Source of the DNA: Actinoplanes octamycinicus
GTDB lineage: Bacteria; Actinomycetota; Actinomycetes; Mycobacteriales; Micromonosporaceae
DNA: 64,000 nucleotides
Reading direction: 5' to 3'
NCBI RefSeq assembly: GCF_014205225.1
Contig: NZ_JACHNB010000001.1
Span: 2,337,501-2,401,500 of the forward strand
Below are positions 11,752 through 22,160 of this stretch, piece after piece; the first letter of the stretch is position 1, and each line of letters begins with the position of its first letter. Below the pieces are notes generated by a model, which searched no databases, was not told the origin of the DNA, and saw only the letters and a program-made list of their open reading frames with translations. The translations under genes and the position numbers were made by a program.

Positions 11752-11758
11752 GTCCACA
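11729..11758. promoter_or_regulatory. Three TCCACA-type sites over the kinase start and divergent promoter region
   Basis: TGTGGACGG (11729-11737), TGTGGAACC (11739-11747) and ATGTCCACA (11750-11758) overlap the kinase start codon. The last two form TGTGGA-N8-TCCACA. Being between divergent operons, they may be a binding site for the response regulator, or DnaA-type boxes like the cluster at the other end of the gene. Confidence 0.4.
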
Positions 11759-11862
11759 CGGTACGGTCCGGCGGGCCGCCGGGGCATACCGCGAGCGCGG
11801 TATCCGCAAGATGCCCCGGGCGGGCGACGTGCGCCGGCCGGGAAACCGGGACAGTCGGCGGC

Positions 11863-12555
11863 ATGACCGACATCGAGTTGCGGGGACTGACCAAGAGATT
11901 CGGCACGGTCTCCGCCGTACGCGATCTGACCTGCACCATCACCCCCGGCGTCACCGGCTTCCTGGGTCCCAACGGGGCCGGCAAGACCACCACGCTGCGG
12001 ATGCTGCTCGGCCTGGTCCGGCCGACCGCCGGCAGCGCCGTGATCGGCGGCCGCGCCTACCGCGACCTGGACCGGCCGCGCAGCGTGGTCGGCGCCCTGC
12101 TGGAGGCCTCCGGGTTCCATCCCGGCCGGACCGCCCGGCAGCACCTGCTGGCCACCGCCGAGGCGGCCGGCCTGCCCCGGACCCGGGTCGGCCTGGTCCT
12201 GGACGAGGTCGGCCTGACCGCCGACGCGGACCGGCGGACCGGCGGCTACTCCCTCGGCATGCGGCAGCGGCTGGGCCTGGCCGGCGCGCTGCTCGGCGAC
12301 CCGGAGGTGCTGATCCTGGACGAGCCGGCGAACGGGCTGGACCCGGCCGGGGTGGCCTGGCTGCGGACGCTGCTGCGCACCCTGGCCGCCCAGGGCCGGA
12401 CCGTGCTGATCTCCAGTCACGTGCTGGCCGAGGTGCAGCAGACGGTGGACCGGGTGCTGATCCTCGGCGACGGCACGCTGCGCCACGCCGGGCCGCTCAC
12501 CGAGCTGGACGGGCTGGAGTCGGCGTTCCTGCGGCTGACCGGGAACGCGTCGTGA
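11863..12555 (+). CDS. ABC-2 exporter ATP-binding protein
   Basis: A 230-residue ATPase of the drug/antibiotic exporter type. Walker A is [18 protein letters not shown]-loop replaced by GALLEASGF, signature GGYSLGMRQRLGLAGALLGDPE, Walker B VLILDEPANGLDPAG and switch His in ISSHVLAEVQQ. The ATG at 11863 directly precedes MTDIELRGLTKRFG; a longer upstream frame is antisense to the kinase gene. The stop overlaps the permease GTG start. Divergent from a HisKA_3/NarL two-component system, which probably controls it. Confidence 0.92.
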   Translation: MTDIELRGLTKRFGTVSAVRDLTCTITPGVTGFLGPNGAGKTTTLRMLLGLVRPTAGSAVIGGRAYRDLDRPRSVVGALLEASGFHPGRTARQHLLATAEAAGLPRTRVGLVLDEVGLTADADRRTGGYSLGMRQRLGLAGALLGDPEVLILDEPANGLDPAGVAWLRTLLRTLAAQGRTVLISSHVLAEVQQTVDRVLILGDGTLRHAGPLTELDGLESAFLRLTGNAS

Positions 12556-13268
12556 TCGCCGCGGAGGTCCGCAAGCTGCGGACGGTACGGAGCCCGTGGG
12601 TGCTTCTGCTCGCCGCGCAGCTGGTGGTGATCGCCGGGGTGAGCGGCCTGATGCTCGGCCAGGCGGGCGGGCTCACCGCGGACGGCCAGCGGGACGCGAT
12701 CGCGCACGCCGGCCTGGTCTCGATCTTCGCGCTGGTGCTCGGCATCCTCGCGGTGTCCGGTGAGTACCGGCACCGGACGATCACCGACACCTACCTGACC
12801 GAGCCGCGCCGGGAGCGGGTGGTGCTCGCCAAGCTGGCCGTCAACGTCGTCGCCGGCCTGGTCTTCGGCCTGGTCGCGGCGACCGTGGCGGTGGCCGCCA
12901 CGGCGATCTGGGTGGCCGCGAAGGGCGGCACGATGGCCTGGGGCGCCGACCTGTGGCAGGCGGCCGGCGGCGCGGTCGGCTGGAACGTGGCCTTCGCCGC
13001 GCTGGGCGTCGGGGTGGGCGCGCTGGTCACCAACCCGCTCGCCGCGATCGCCGGCGCGCTGGCCTGGATCGCCCTGGTCGAGGGGATCGTCGGCCAGCTG
13101 TTCGAGGACGCGCTGAGCTGGCTGCCGTTCCGGCTCGGGCCGGCCCTGGAGGGGCTGGGCGGGCAGGGGTTCCCGTCGGCCTGGTCGGCGGCGCTGGCGC
13201 TGAGCGGCTATGTCGTGGCGTTCGTGGCGGCCGCGGTGGCCACCACGATCCGCCGGGACGTCAGTTGA
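12552..13268 (+). CDS. ABC-2 type exporter permease
   Basis: A 238-residue membrane protein with six hydrophobic segments (for example VLLLAAQLVVIAGVSGLML, GLVSIFALVLGILAVSGEYRH, LALSGYVVAFVAAAVATTI). The SGEYRHRTITDTYL block after the second segment is typical of ABC-2 permeases paired with small ATPases. Translation starts at GTG 12552 overlapping the ATPase stop (GTGA), so the pair is coupled. Its last 8 bp overlap the convergent gene at 13261. Confidence 0.9.
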   Translation: MIAAEVRKLRTVRSPWVLLLAAQLVVIAGVSGLMLGQAGGLTADGQRDAIAHAGLVSIFALVLGILAVSGEYRHRTITDTYLTEPRRERVVLAKLAVNVVAGLVFGLVAATVAVAATAIWVAAKGGTMAWGADLWQAAGGAVGWNVAFAALGVGVGALVTNPLAAIAGALAWIALVEGIVGQLFEDALSWLPFRLGPALEGLGGQGFPSAWSAALALSGYVVAFVAAAVATTIRRDVS

Positions 13269-14406
13269 AGGTGGCCACCCGGTGGTGGGTGTCGCCGCCG
13301 ATCATGGTGAAGTCGCCGCCCGCCGCGATCACGCCCAGGGACGGGCTGGCGGTCAGCGCGCGGACGCCCTGGACGCCGTTGGCCTGCGGGGCCCAGTCGG
13401 TCAGGTCGCCGTCGCCGTCGATCGCGGCGAGCTTGACCCGGGACCGGGAGTCGTCCACGCAGTCGCCGAACTTGTCCATGTCCGGGCTGGTGCAGGCCCG
13501 GTCGAAGTGGCCGCCGACGTAGGCGGTGCCGTCCAGCGCGGCGACCGCCTGGACGTCGCCGTCGAAGGTGCGGGACCAGCGCGGCCGGCCGTCCAGGGTC
13601 CACGACTCGGCCCGGCCGCCGAGGCCGCCCAGCCCGGCGTAGACGCCGTCGCCGTCGACCGCCACCGCGTAGACGACCGCGGCGGGTTGCGGCCGGAAAC
13701 CCCGGACCAGGGCGCCGCTGCGGGCGTCGACCGCGGACAGCCGCCGGGTGGACGCGACATTGTTCGTACGGTGGAAGCTCCCGCCCAGGTAGACCCGGCG
13801 GCCGGCGGTGGCCAGGGCGTAGACCGGCGCGTCCGCGGACGGCGTCCAGTCCTCGTCCAGTTCGCCGTCGCCGAGCCGGAAGGCGGCCAGCCGGGACCGC
13901 TCCTCGCCGTCCACCGCGGTGAAGTCGCCACCCAGGAAGAGCCGGCCCTGCGAGATCGCCAGCGCGCGCGGCGAGCCGTCCACCTCGTGCGCGAACTCGT
14001 CCAGCTCGCCGGTGCCGGCGTCGAACCGGGCCAGCGCGTCGCGTTCGACTCCGGAGACCGTGCCGAAGTCGCCGGCCGCGTAGACCGCGTCGCCGATGGT
14101 GGCCAGCGCGCGTACCGTCCGGTCCGCGGTCGGCGCCCAGTCCAGCAGCTCACCGCTGGTCGCGTCGAAGGCGGCCAGCCGGGCCCGGGCCACCCGCCGC
14201 CCGTGCGTGGTGGCCGCGGTGAAGTTCCCGCCGACGTACACCGTGCTGCCCCGGAACGCGACCGCGTAGACCGAGCCGTTGAACGACGGCAGGCTCCGCG
14301 ACTCGGTGCCGACCTCCGCCGCCCGGGCTGGTGACCAGCCGAGGACCGTGCCGGCCAGGACGAGGCCGGCGGTGAGCGCGACCCGCAACCGCTGTGAGAT
14401 ACGCAT
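13261..14406 (-). CDS. Secreted beta-propeller repeat protein of unknown function
   Basis: A 381-residue protein with a signal peptide (MRISQRLRVALTAGLVLAG, cleavage near ARA). The mature part is at least seven repeats of about 45 residues following the pattern VYAVAFRGSTVYVGGNFTA...RLAAFDATSGELLDWAP, as in delta-60/PQQ-like beta-propellers of actinobacterial surface proteins. No catalytic motif is seen. One pair of Cys (ACTSPDMDKFGDC) could form a disulphide. It is monocistronic, convergent with and overlapping the permease gene, and divergent from the GGDEF-EAL gene. Role is unknown; a binding or scaffold function is a guess. Confidence 0.8.
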   Translation of the reverse strand: MRISQRLRVALTAGLVLAGTVLGWSPARAAEVGTESRSLPSFNGSVYAVAFRGSTVYVGGNFTAATTHGRRVARARLAAFDATSGELLDWAPTADRTVRALATIGDAVYAAGDFGTVSGVERDALARFDAGTGELDEFAHEVDGSPRALAISQGRLFLGGDFTAVDGEERSRLAAFRLGDGELDEDWTPSADAPVYALATAGRRVYLGGSFHRTNNVASTRRLSAVDARSGALVRGFRPQPAAVVYAVAVDGDGVYAGLGGLGGRAESWTLDGRPRWSRTFDGDVQAVAALDGTAYVGGHFDRACTSPDMDKFGDCVDDSRSRVKLAAIDGDGDLTDWAPQANGVQGVRALTASPSLGVIAAGGDFTMIGGDTHHRVATFN

Positions 14407-14485
14407 GTCGAATCAAACGGCGCGGCGCCCGGCGGGGATGCGGTGAAAGTCTCAGCCGGTACCGTCCGGCGTCGATCAGTCACGC

Positions 14486-16444
14486 ATGCGGTTGCGCCGA
14501 GTCCGACGGCGGGCAGGCGTGCGGACCAGTTCCCGCCTGTTCGCCACCTACGCTGCCGCCAGCCTGATCCCGGTGATGGTGCTGGGCGCGGTGATGTGGC
14601 AGGGATATCGCCGGGACGCCACCGAGCAGGGCCGGCGGCAGGGGCTGGCGCAGGCCGCGGTGATCGCCGAGATGGCGGTCGCCCCGGCGATGGACGGCGC
14701 CGACCTCGAGCACGGGCTGACCACCAGCCAGCTGGAGGGCATGCGGCGGGCCACCGAGCTGGCCGTCTTCCACGGCTCGATCCTGCGGCTGCGGGTGCGC
14801 GGGTTCACCGGGCAGGTGGTGTTCTCCGACGACGGGTCGACCAGTGGCGGGCTGCCGGTGGCGGACCCGGACTTCACGGCCGCGGCGGCCGGCGGATCGC
14901 GGGTCAAGGTGATCGGCGGGCCCGGCCAGGAGGTGATCCGGGTGGTGCAGCCGCTGGTGGCCAGCGCGTCCGGGCAGGCCATCGGGGTGCTCGAGCTGTA
15001 TCTGCCCTACCAGGGGATCGCCGCGCAGTCGCGGGCCCAGCTGGCCGGTTTCGCCAAGCGGGTGGCCGGCGGCCTGGCCGCGCTCTACCTGGTGCTGGCC
15101 CTGCTGGCCTGGTGGACCACCCGGTCGCTGGGCCGGTACGCGGCCCAGCAGGAGTACCAAGCGACGCACGACATGCTGACCGGGCTGCCGAACCGGTCGG
15201 CGTACCGGATCCGGGCCGAGCAGGTGCTCGCGGCCGCCGAACGCGACGGCGGGCACGGCGCCGTGGTGCTGCTCGACCTGAACCGGTTCAAGGAGGTCAA
15301 CGACACGCTCGGCCACCACGCCGGTGACGAGCTGCTGCGGGTGGTCGCCGAGCGGCTGCGCGCCGGGCTGGGCGACGGCGACCTGCTGGCCCGGCTGGGC
15401 GGCGACGAGTTCGCCATGCTGCTGCCCGGCCGGGACGCCGGGCAGGCGGTGGCGCTGCTGGAACGGATCCGTGACCGGGTCGCCGACGAGCTGGTGCTGG
15501 ACGGCGTGCCGCTGAGCATGGAGGCCAGCTTCGGCATCGCGCTCTACCCGGAGCACGGGACCGGCCTGCAAGATCTGAAGCTGCGCGCGGACGCCGCCAT
15601 GTACCACGGCAAGCGCGGCACCGAGGACATCGTGGTGTTCGCCGGCGGGACGGCCGGGCACCCGCACCAGTGGCTGAAGATCCAGGCCGAGCTGCGCCAC
15701 GCGCTGGAGCGGGACGAGCTGGTGCTCTGGTACCAGCCCAAGGTCGGCCTGCCGGACGCCACGATCACCGGGGTCGAGGCGCTGGTCCGCTGGCAGCACC
15801 CGGACCGCGGGCTGCTGCCGCCCGGCGAGTTCCTGCCGGCCGCCGAGCACTCCGGGCTGATCGCGCCGCTCACCGAGTGGGTGCTGCGCCGCGCGCTGGC
15901 CGACCAGGCCGGCTGGACCGCGACCGGGCAGGACTGGACGCTCTCGGTCAACGTGTCGGCCCGCAACCTGGACTCGCCCGGCTTCGTCGGGTACGTCGCC
16001 GCGCTGCTCGCCGAGACCGGCGCCCGCGCCGACCGGCTGATCCTGGAGGTCACCGAGACGGCGCTGGCCGGCGACGTGGACACCGCGGTCCGGGCGGTCA
16101 AGGAGCTGGGCGCGCTGGGCGTGGGCGTCTCGGTGGACGACTTCGGCACCGGGTACACCAGCCTGTCGCACCTGCGCGGGCTGCCGATCACCGAGATCAA
16201 GATCGACCGGGCGTTCGTCGCCGACGTCGACCGGGATCCGCAGGGCCAGGCCATCGTCCGCTCGGTGATCGAGCTGGCGCACGGCCTGGGCAGCCGGGTC
16301 ACCGCCGAGGGCGTGGAGACACCGGAGATTCACCGCTGGCTCGTCGAGGCCGGCTGCGACGAGGCGCAGGGCTGGCTGTACGGCCGCCCGGTGCCGTGGC
16401 CGCAGGTCGCCGTCGAACCGATCACCGAGAGGACCGCCCGATGA
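14486..16444 (+). CDS. Membrane-bound GGDEF-EAL c-di-GMP enzyme
   Basis: A 652-residue protein. A membrane segment at about 20-42, an extracytoplasmic sensor region of about 145 residues (Cache-like length), and a second membrane segment at about 193-215 precede the cytoplasmic domains. The GGDEF domain (about 225-390) has intact [13 protein letters not shown]. The EAL domain (about 400-640) has [39 protein letters not shown] and EGVET, all expected catalytic positions. Both synthesis and hydrolysis of c-di-GMP therefore look possible. The stop overlaps the ATG of a family-3 solute-binding lipoprotein, which may feed ligand information to the sensor domain. Confidence 0.93.
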   Translation: MRLRRVRRRAGVRTSSRLFATYAAASLIPVMVLGAVMWQGYRRDATEQGRRQGLAQAAVIAEMAVAPAMDGADLEHGLTTSQLEGMRRATELAVFHGSILRLRVRGFTGQVVFSDDGSTSGGLPVADPDFTAAAAGGSRVKVIGGPGQEVIRVVQPLVASASGQAIGVLELYLPYQGIAAQSRAQLAGFAKRVAGGLAALYLVLALLAWWTTRSLGRYAAQQEYQATHDMLTGLPNRSAYRIRAEQVLAAAERDGGHGAVVLLDLNRFKEVNDTLGHHAGDELLRVVAERLRAGLGDGDLLARLGGDEFAMLLPGRDAGQAVALLERIRDRVADELVLDGVPLSMEASFGIALYPEHGTGLQDLKLRADAAMYHGKRGTEDIVVFAGGTAGHPHQWLKIQAELRHALERDELVLWYQPKVGLPDATITGVEALVRWQHPDRGLLPPGEFLPAAEHSGLIAPLTEWVLRRALADQAGWTATGQDWTLSVNVSARNLDSPGFVGYVAALLAETGARADRLILEVTETALAGDVDTAVRAVKELGALGVGVSVDDFGTGYTSLSHLRGLPITEIKIDRAFVADVDRDPQGQAIVRSVIELAHGLGSRVTAEGVETPEIHRWLVEAGCDEAQGWLYGRPVPWPQVAVEPITERTAR

Positions 16445-17340
16445 ACGTTGTCCGCCGCGCGCTGGCGCTGACCGGGGTGCTGGCCGTCTTCGCGGCCGGC
16501 GGCTGCGACGCCGCGATGACCAGCAGCGAGTCCGGCCTGGATGTGACCGGCGCGGTCACCGCCGACGAGACCCTGCGCGCCCAGCTGCCGCAGAGTGTCC
16601 GGGACCGCGGGTTCATCCGGCTGGTCACCGACGCCAGCTACGCCCCGATGGAGTACTTCGCCGCGGACGGGCGGACCATCATCGGTTTCGAGCCGGACGT
16701 GGCCGCCGCGCTGGGCGCCGTGCTCGGCATCCGGCTGGAGATGGTGGTCGGCGACTTCGCCAGCGCGCTCGACGAGGTGAACAAGGGCACCTACGACGGG
16801 GTCTTCTCGTCGATGACGGACAGCGCCGAGCGGGAGAAGAAGGCCGACTTCGTCAACTACTTCAGCACCGGCACGTCGGTCCTGGTGCAGCGCGGGAACC
16901 CGGCGCACATCCGGAACCTCAGCGACCTGTGCGGCAAGCCGGTCGCGGTGGAGGCCGGCACCTTCCAGGAGGACATGCTGGCCCGCCGGCAGAAGAGCTG
17001 CGGCGCGGAGCCGATCGTGGTCACCGCGCTGAAGACCAACGCGGACGCGCTGGTGCACCTGCGGACCGGCCGGGCGGTGGCCGTGCTCAACGACTTCCCG
17101 CCGGCGTCGTACCTGGTCAACGACGCTCGGACGAGCATGTACTACCAGCTCGCCTCGGACATGCAGTACGAGACCGGGCTCTTCGGGATCGCGGTGGCGA
17201 AGAGCAACCCGCAGCTGCGGGACGCGCTGCAGGGCGCGCTCGCCCGGCTGATCGCCACCGGCACCTACGGCGAGCTGCTCAAGCGCTGGGGGCTGAGCTC
17301 CGGCGCGGTGACCGAGGCGACGGTGAACGCCGGGCGCTGA
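16441..17340 (+). CDS. Family-3 solute-binding lipoprotein (amino-acid type) coupled to GGDEF-EAL gene
   Basis: A 299-residue exported lipoprotein: [22 protein letters not shown] with lipobox FAAGGC. It has the SBP_bac_3 pattern [64 protein letters not shown] and [18 protein letters not shown], so an amino acid or similar small polar ligand is likely. No permease or ATPase gene is adjacent; instead its ATG overlaps the stop of the GGDEF-EAL gene. It may serve as an external ligand sensor rather than, or as well as, a transporter subunit. The start at 16441 is fixed by the signal peptide. Confidence 0.9.
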   Translation: MNVVRRALALTGVLAVFAAGGCDAAMTSSESGLDVTGAVTADETLRAQLPQSVRDRGFIRLVTDASYAPMEYFAADGRTIIGFEPDVAAALGAVLGIRLEMVVGDFASALDEVNKGTYDGVFSSMTDSAEREKKADFVNYFSTGTSVLVQRGNPAHIRNLSDLCGKPVAVEAGTFQEDMLARRQKSCGAEPIVVTALKTNADALVHLRTGRAVAVLNDFPPASYLVNDARTSMYYQLASDMQYETGLFGIAVAKSNPQLRDALQGALARLIATGTYGELLKRWGLSSGAVTEATVNAGR

Positions 17341-17367
17341 GCCACCGGGCATCGACACCCTTGCGGC

Positions 17368-17394
17368 TACACGCTTGTGTATTAGCCTACACAT
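17368..17394 (+). promoter_or_regulatory. Probable TetR operator and leaderless start region
   Basis: A TACAC-N4-GTGTA inverted repeat (17368-17381) overlaps a candidate -10 (TATTAG, 17380-17385) and is followed by a further TACACATGTG at 17388-17397 that includes the start codon. No Shine-Dalgarno sequence is present, so a leaderless transcript starting near the GTG at 17395 is likely. The layout suggests autorepression. Confidence 0.55.
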
Positions 17395-18009
17395 GTGAGT
17401 AGCGACAGCGACCTGACCGCGCGGGCCCGGATCCGTGACGCCGCCATCCGGCTCTTCGCCGAGCGAGGCATCGCCGGCGCCACGGTCCGCGACATCGCGC
17501 AGGCCGCCGGGGTCTCCTCCGGCCTGCTCCGGCACCACTTCGGCTCCAAGGAGGGGCTGCGCGACGCCTGCGACGAGTGGGCGCTGAGCCGCATCTCCGA
17601 GCTGCAGATCCGGTTCGCCGAGACGCAGGTGGTGGGTGCCCTCCCGCCGGACACCATGGCCCTGCAGCGGTTCCTGGTGCGCTCGCTGATGGACGGCTCG
17701 CCGACCGGGCGCAAGATGTTCGCCGAGTCCGTCGACCGCGGCGGCTTCTGGCTGGAGAAGACCGGCATCGACAGCGCCGACCCGCGCGCGTTCGTCGCCG
17801 TGGTGGCCGCCATGAAGATGGGCATGTTCCTGATGCACGAGCAGCTCAGCGACGTGCTCGGCGAGGACGTCAGCGAGCTGCCCGGCTGGCTGCGGATGGT
17901 CCGCGCCTCGGTGGAGGTCTTCGAGCGCCCGCTGCTCACCCCGGAACAGGCCGACCAGGCCAGGAAGGCGCTGGATCGGCTCGCACTCCACGAAGGGGAG
18001 CAGCCATGA
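17395..18009 (+). CDS. TetR-family transcriptional regulator
   Basis: A 204-residue regulator. The N-terminal helix-turn-helix is clear: [33 protein letters not shown] followed by [19 protein letters not shown]. The C-terminal two thirds is a helical ligand-binding domain without recognisable ligand specificity. GTG start with no ribosome site, overlapping operator-like inverted repeats. The stop overlaps the ATG of the exporter ATPase, so it is the first gene of a regulator-ATPase-permease operon and most likely represses it. Confidence 0.93.
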   Translation: MSSDSDLTARARIRDAAIRLFAERGIAGATVRDIAQAAGVSSGLLRHHFGSKEGLRDACDEWALSRISELQIRFAETQVVGALPPDTMALQRFLVRSLMDGSPTGRKMFAESVDRGGFWLEKTGIDSADPRAFVAVVAAMKMGMFLMHEQLSDVLGEDVSELPGWLRMVRASVEVFERPLLTPEQADQARKALDRLALHEGEQP

Positions 18010-18911
18010 CCGAAGCCATCGATGCCGAGGGACTCGTCAAGCGGTTCGGGAAGGTCACCGCCCTGGACGGGCTGGACCTGCGGGTCCGGACCGGAGAGGT
18101 GCACGGCTTCCTCGGGCCGAACGGAGCCGGCAAGACCACCACCATCCGGATCCTGCTCGGGCTGATGCGCCACGACGGCGGCCGGGTCCGGCTGCTCGGC
18201 GGCGACCCGTGGGCGGCGGCGACGCGGCTGCACCAGCGGTTGGCGTACGTGCCGGGTGACGTCACCTTCTGGCCCAACCTGACCGGCGGCGAGGTGATCG
18301 ACCTGCTCGGCCGGCTGCGCGGCGGGCTCGACCCGAAACGCCGGGACGACCTGATCGAGCGGTTCGCGCTGGACCCGCGGAAGAAGGGCCGGACCTATTC
18401 GAAGGGCAACCGGCAGAAGGTGGCGCTGATCGCCGCGCTCGCCTCGGACGTCGAGCTGCTGCTGCTCGACGAGCCGACCTCCGGGCTGGACCCGCTGATG
18501 GAGGAGGCCTTCCGCGAGGTGATCATGCAGGAGAAACGGCGCGGCGACCGGACCGTGCTGCTCTCCAGCCACATCCTGGCCGAGGTCGAGGCGCTCTGCG
18601 ACCGGCTGACCATCATCCGCGACGGGCGCGCGGTGGAGACCGGCACCCTGGACGACCTGCGGCACCTGACCCGGACCACGATCCGCGCCGAGCTGACCGG
18701 CCCGGTGAACGGGCTGGCCGGCCTGGCCGGGGTGCACGACCTGACCACCGCGGACGGGCGGGTGGCCTTCGACGTGGACGCCGAGGCCCTGGAGCCGGCG
18801 CTGCAGTCCCTGGTCGCGGCCGGGGTGCGCAGTCTGGTCAGCCAGCCGCCGTCGCTGGAGGAGTTGTTCCTGCGGCACTACACCCGCGATGCGGCCGGGA
18901 GCGCGCGATGA
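18006..18911 (+). CDS. ABC exporter ATP-binding protein (antibiotic/lipid exporter type)
   Basis: A 301-residue ATPase. Walker A is [17 protein letters not shown], signature [19 protein letters not shown] (with Ser-Lys-Gly-Asn in place of the usual SGGQ), Walker [16 protein letters not shown], and H-loop [11 protein letters not shown]. The SKGNRQK signature is usual in the family whose partner permeases are the large TnrB-type proteins. A C-terminal domain of about 75 residues follows. ATG overlaps the tetR stop; its own stop overlaps the permease ATG. Confidence 0.92.
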   Translation: MTEAIDAEGLVKRFGKVTALDGLDLRVRTGEVHGFLGPNGAGKTTTIRILLGLMRHDGGRVRLLGGDPWAAATRLHQRLAYVPGDVTFWPNLTGGEVIDLLGRLRGGLDPKRRDDLIERFALDPRKKGRTYSKGNRQKVALIAALASDVELLLLDEPTSGLDPLMEEAFREVIMQEKRRGDRTVLLSSHILAEVEALCDRLTIIRDGRAVETGTLDDLRHLTRTTIRAELTGPVNGLAGLAGVHDLTTADGRVAFDVDAEALEPALQSLVAAGVRSLVSQPPSLEELFLRHYTRDAAGSAR

Positions 18912-20479
18912 CCGGCACCGGCCGGCTGCTCCGGCTGATCCTGCGCCGCGACCGGGTCATCCTGCCGCTCTGGGTGCTGCTGCTCGGCATCCTGCCGCAG
19001 GTCTACCTCGCCGGCTTCCAGAAACTGTTCACCACCGACGCCGAGCGGCTGGAGTACGCGCACGTCAGCGCCGCCAACGCCGGGTTCACCGGCCTCTACG
19101 GCCCGCTCTCCGGGGACAGCCTGGGCGAGCTGGTGGTCTGGCGGGCCGGGTTCGTCCCGGTGATGATCGCGCTGGCCGCGCTGCTCACCGTGATCCGGCA
19201 CACCCGGGCCGAGGAGGAGGCCGGGCGCAGCGACCTGATCCGGGCCACCGTGGTCGGCCGGTGGGCCCAGCTGACCGCGGCGCTGCTGGTCACCGCGCTG
19301 GCCTGTCTGGTCATCGGCCTGCTCGTGACCGGCTCGATGATCGGGGCCGGCGAGCCGGTGGAGGGCTCGGTGGCGTTCGGCGCGCTGTTCACCCTCAGCG
19401 GCTGGCTGTTCGCCGGGGTGGCCGCGATCGCCGCCCAGCTGACCAGCAGCGCCCGGGGCGCCCGGATGATCGCGGTGCTGGTGCTCGGGGTGGCCTACGT
19501 GCTGCGGATGGGCGGCGACATCTCGGCCGCCGGGGACGGGCGGCTGGACTGGCTGGCCTGGTTGTCCCCGCTCGGCTGGGTGCAGAAGATCGTGCCGTTC
19601 GGCGCCGACGACTGGGCTCCGGCGGTCCTCGCGCTGCTGGTCGCGGTGGCCGCGGTGGCGGTGGCCGGGGTGCTGCTGACCAGGCGGGACCTGGGCGCCG
19701 GCCTGCTCGCCTCCCGGCTCGGACCGGCGCACGCCGGGGCCGGCCTGGCCTCGCCGCTCGGGCTGGCCTGGCGGCTGCACCGGGGGCTGCTGCTCGGCTG
19801 GACCGCCGGGTTCGCCGCGCTCGGCGTGGTCTTCGGCGGGGTCGGCACCAGCGTGGTGCAGCTGGCCGAGACCAGCAGCGGGGTGGCCGACACGTTCGCC
19901 AAGATCGGCGGGACCGGGTCGATCACCGATGCGTACTTCGCCTCGACCACCGGGATCTGCGCGCTGATCGTCGCGATCTACGCGATCCAGGCCGCGCTGC
20001 GGATCCGGGACGAGGAGCAGAACGGGCACGCCGAGCTGATCCTGACCACCGCGGTGAGCCGCACCTCGTGGGCCGCGAGCCACCTGCTGTTCGCGCTGCT
20101 CGGGCCGGCGCTGGCGATGGTGGCGCAGGGCGCGCTGGCCGGGGCGACCTTCGGCGACCTCGGGCCGGTGCTGGGCGCCGCGGTGGCCCAGCTGCCGGCG
20201 GTCTGGGTGCTGGGCGCGGTGACCGTGCTGCTGATCGGCGCCTTGCCGCGCTACGCCGCCCTGTCCTGGGGCACGGTGGCGGTGAGCCTGCTGATCCTGC
20301 TGGTCGGGCCGCTGCTGGAGTTTCCGCAGTGGGCGATGGACGTCTCGCCGTTCACGCACGTGCCACAGCTGCCCGCGGCGAGCTTCTCCGCCGTACCGGA
20401 CATTGTCTTGATCCTGATCGCCCTGGTCATCGGCGGCGCGGGACTGGTGAGCCTCCGTCGCCGGGACATCCCGGCGTGA
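18908..20479 (+). CDS. Large ABC exporter permease (tetronasin/polyketide exporter type)
   Basis: A 523-residue membrane protein with about twelve hydrophobic segments in two similar halves. The family hallmark is the [22 protein letters not shown] loop in the first half and the [18 protein letters not shown] loop in the second. These permeases are known from ionophore and polyketide self-resistance exporters, but most genomic copies have no known substrate. It is the last gene of the tetR-ATPase-permease operon. A GC-rich hairpin follows. Confidence 0.9.
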   Translation: MTGTGRLLRLILRRDRVILPLWVLLLGILPQVYLAGFQKLFTTDAERLEYAHVSAANAGFTGLYGPLSGDSLGELVVWRAGFVPVMIALAALLTVIRHTRAEEEAGRSDLIRATVVGRWAQLTAALLVTALACLVIGLLVTGSMIGAGEPVEGSVAFGALFTLSGWLFAGVAAIAAQLTSSARGARMIAVLVLGVAYVLRMGGDISAAGDGRLDWLAWLSPLGWVQKIVPFGADDWAPAVLALLVAVAAVAVAGVLLTRRDLGAGLLASRLGPAHAGAGLASPLGLAWRLHRGLLLGWTAGFAALGVVFGGVGTSVVQLAETSSGVADTFAKIGGTGSITDAYFASTTGICALIVAIYAIQAALRIRDEEQNGHAELILTTAVSRTSWAASHLLFALLGPALAMVAQGALAGATFGDLGPVLGAAVAQLPAVWVLGAVTVLLIGALPRYAALSWGTVAVSLLILLVGPLLEFPQWAMDVSPFTHVPQLPAASFSAVPDIVLILIALVIGGAGLVSLRRRDIPA

Positions 20480-20482
20480 GAA

Positions 20483-20508
20483 CGGCCGGCGGCTGATGCC
20501 GCCGGCCG
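20483..20508. terminator. Bidirectional terminator hairpin
   Basis: A perfect 11-bp stem CGGCCGGCGGC / GCCGCCGGCCG with a 4-nt loop TGAT fills the gap between the convergent exporter and antiporter genes. There is no T run on either strand. Confidence 0.7.
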
Positions 20509-20514
20509 CACGCC

Positions 20515-22143
20515 TCAGTGCGTCTTGCCGCGTTTCGGCAGGACCAGCTCCTCGTGGTCCAGCTCGCGGTTGAGGACCCGCAGGTTCTCGTCGTCCAGCC
20601 GGCCGGCGTCCCGCCAGCGCAGCAGCTCCTCCCGCTCGGCGTCGATCACCGCCTGCCGCACGGTCAGCGCCGCCTCGTACTGCTCGGACAGCGGCACCTC
20701 CGGCGAGTCGACCTGTTCCAGCAGGTCGAGCCGGTGCCGGTAGCGGTCCAGGCGGACCTGGAGCTGCCTGCGCATGGTCTCCATGGCCTCGTCCTCGTGG
20801 CTGTCGTGGTGCTCGCCCTGGATGTCGTCGAGCCGATTCAGCGCGGCGCGGACCGCGGCCGAGCGGGCCTCGTTGCGCAGCCGCGCCTTGTCCGTCTCGT
20901 TGGCGCGCAGGCCGAGCCAGCGGACCAGCGGCGCGAACGTCAGACCCTGGCCGACCAGCGTCACCAGCACCACCGAGAAGGCGCAGAAGGCCAGCAGGTC
21001 GCGGTTGTCGAAGTTCGGCAGGCTGTAGACCGCGGCGAGGGTGATCACGCCACGGGTGCCGGCCCAGCTCAGCGCGGCGGACTCCTTGCCGCTGAGCGAC
21101 CGTTCCTTGACCGTGCCGGAGTCGTCCTCGCCGCCCAGCCGGGTGTGCAGCGAGCGCGGCAGCAGCTGGGTGAGCACCAGCCAGAGCGGACGCAGGATCA
21201 GCACGACGCCGAGGGTGACCGCCAGCGCGATCACGATGGTGCTGGTCTCGTACTGGTCCAGCTCCTGGATCACGGTGCGCATCTGCTGGCCGATCAGCAG
21301 GAAGACCACGCCCTCCAGCAGGAAGTCGATCAGCCGCCAGACGGCGCTGGTCTGCAGCCGGCTGGCGCCGGTCGCGTACCGGGGGGTGTCGTGGCCGATG
21401 ATCAGGCCGGCCACCACCACCGCGAGCACCCCGGAGACGTGCAGGTGCTCGCCGAGCAGATAGGCGGCGAACGGGGTGACCAGCGAGATCGCGTTGGCGG
21501 TCAGCGGGTCGGCGCGCAGCACCCGGAGGAACCGGACGGTCCACGCCACGGCCCAGCCGACCAGTACGCCACCGGCCGCGGCCAGGACGAACTCGCCGAC
21601 CGTGGCCTTGACCGAGAAGTCCTCGTGCCCGGTGGCCACGTCGCTGGCGACCAGCAGGATGGTCAGCGCGGTCGCGTCGTTGAGCAGGCCCTCACCCTGG
21701 ATCAGGGTGATCAGGTTGGTCGGCAGGCCGGCCTTGCGGCCGACCGCGAGCGCGGCGACCGGATCGGGCGGGGCCACCGCCGCGCCCAGGGCGATCCCGG
21801 CGGCCAGGCTGACGCCGGCCACCCAGAGCGAGAGCCCGTACCCGACCAGGAGCGCGGTGGCGATCACCAGGGCCACCGACAGGCTGATCACGGTGCGCAT
21901 GTTGCGCCGGATGTCGAGCAGCGACGAGTCCAGCGCCGCGTTGTAGAGCAGCGGCGGCAGGATGAAGGTCAGAATGAATTCCGGTTCGAGCTCCACGTTC
22001 GGACCGGGCAGGTAGGCGTAGGCGATACCGAAAACAGTCAGCAGGACGGCGGCGGGCAGGCCGGTCTTCCCGGTGATCCAGTGCACCGTCACGATGATCG
22101 CGACGGCGCCCAGACCGAAAAGAAGGGTCTCCTCGAGGCTCAT
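20515..22143 (-). CDS. CPA1-family Na+/H+ antiporter
   Basis: A 542-residue cation/proton antiporter. Residues about 1-400 hold some twelve membrane segments with the CPA1 motifs FILPPLLYNAALDSSL, AAVAPPDPVAALAV (ion-binding Asp), QGEGLLNDATAL and SWAGTRGVITLAAVYSLP. A cytoplasmic tail of about 140 charged, helical residues follows (RNEARSAAVRAALNRLDDI onward), with His/Asp/Glu-rich HHDSHEDEAMETM. Monocistronic. The 5' flank carries a perfect 14-bp inverted repeat that may terminate the upstream gene or act in regulation. Confidence 0.93.
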   Translation of the reverse strand: MSLEETLLFGLGAVAIIVTVHWITGKTGLPAAVLLTVFGIAYAYLPGPNVELEPEFILTFILPPLLYNAALDSSLLDIRRNMRTVISLSVALVIATALLVGYGLSLWVAGVSLAAGIALGAAVAPPDPVAALAVGRKAGLPTNLITLIQGEGLLNDATALTILLVASDVATGHEDFSVKATVGEFVLAAAGGVLVGWAVAWTVRFLRVLRADPLTANAISLVTPFAAYLLGEHLHVSGVLAVVVAGLIIGHDTPRYATGASRLQTSAVWRLIDFLLEGVVFLLIGQQMRTVIQELDQYETSTIVIALAVTLGVVLILRPLWLVLTQLLPRSLHTRLGGEDDSGTVKERSLSGKESAALSWAGTRGVITLAAVYSLPNFDNRDLLAFCAFSVVLVTLVGQGLTFAPLVRWLGLRANETDKARLRNEARSAAVRAALNRLDDIQGEHHDSHEDEAMETMRRQLQVRLDRYRHRLDLLEQVDSPEVPLSEQYEAALTVRQAVIDAEREELLRWRDAGRLDDENLRVLNRELDHEELVLPKRGKTH

Positions 22144-22160
22144 CCGCCTATTCTTCGCTA

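Noticed and set aside
16441..17340. Amino-acid importer operon
   Set aside because: Only the binding protein is present; the next genes are a TetR regulator and an exporter.
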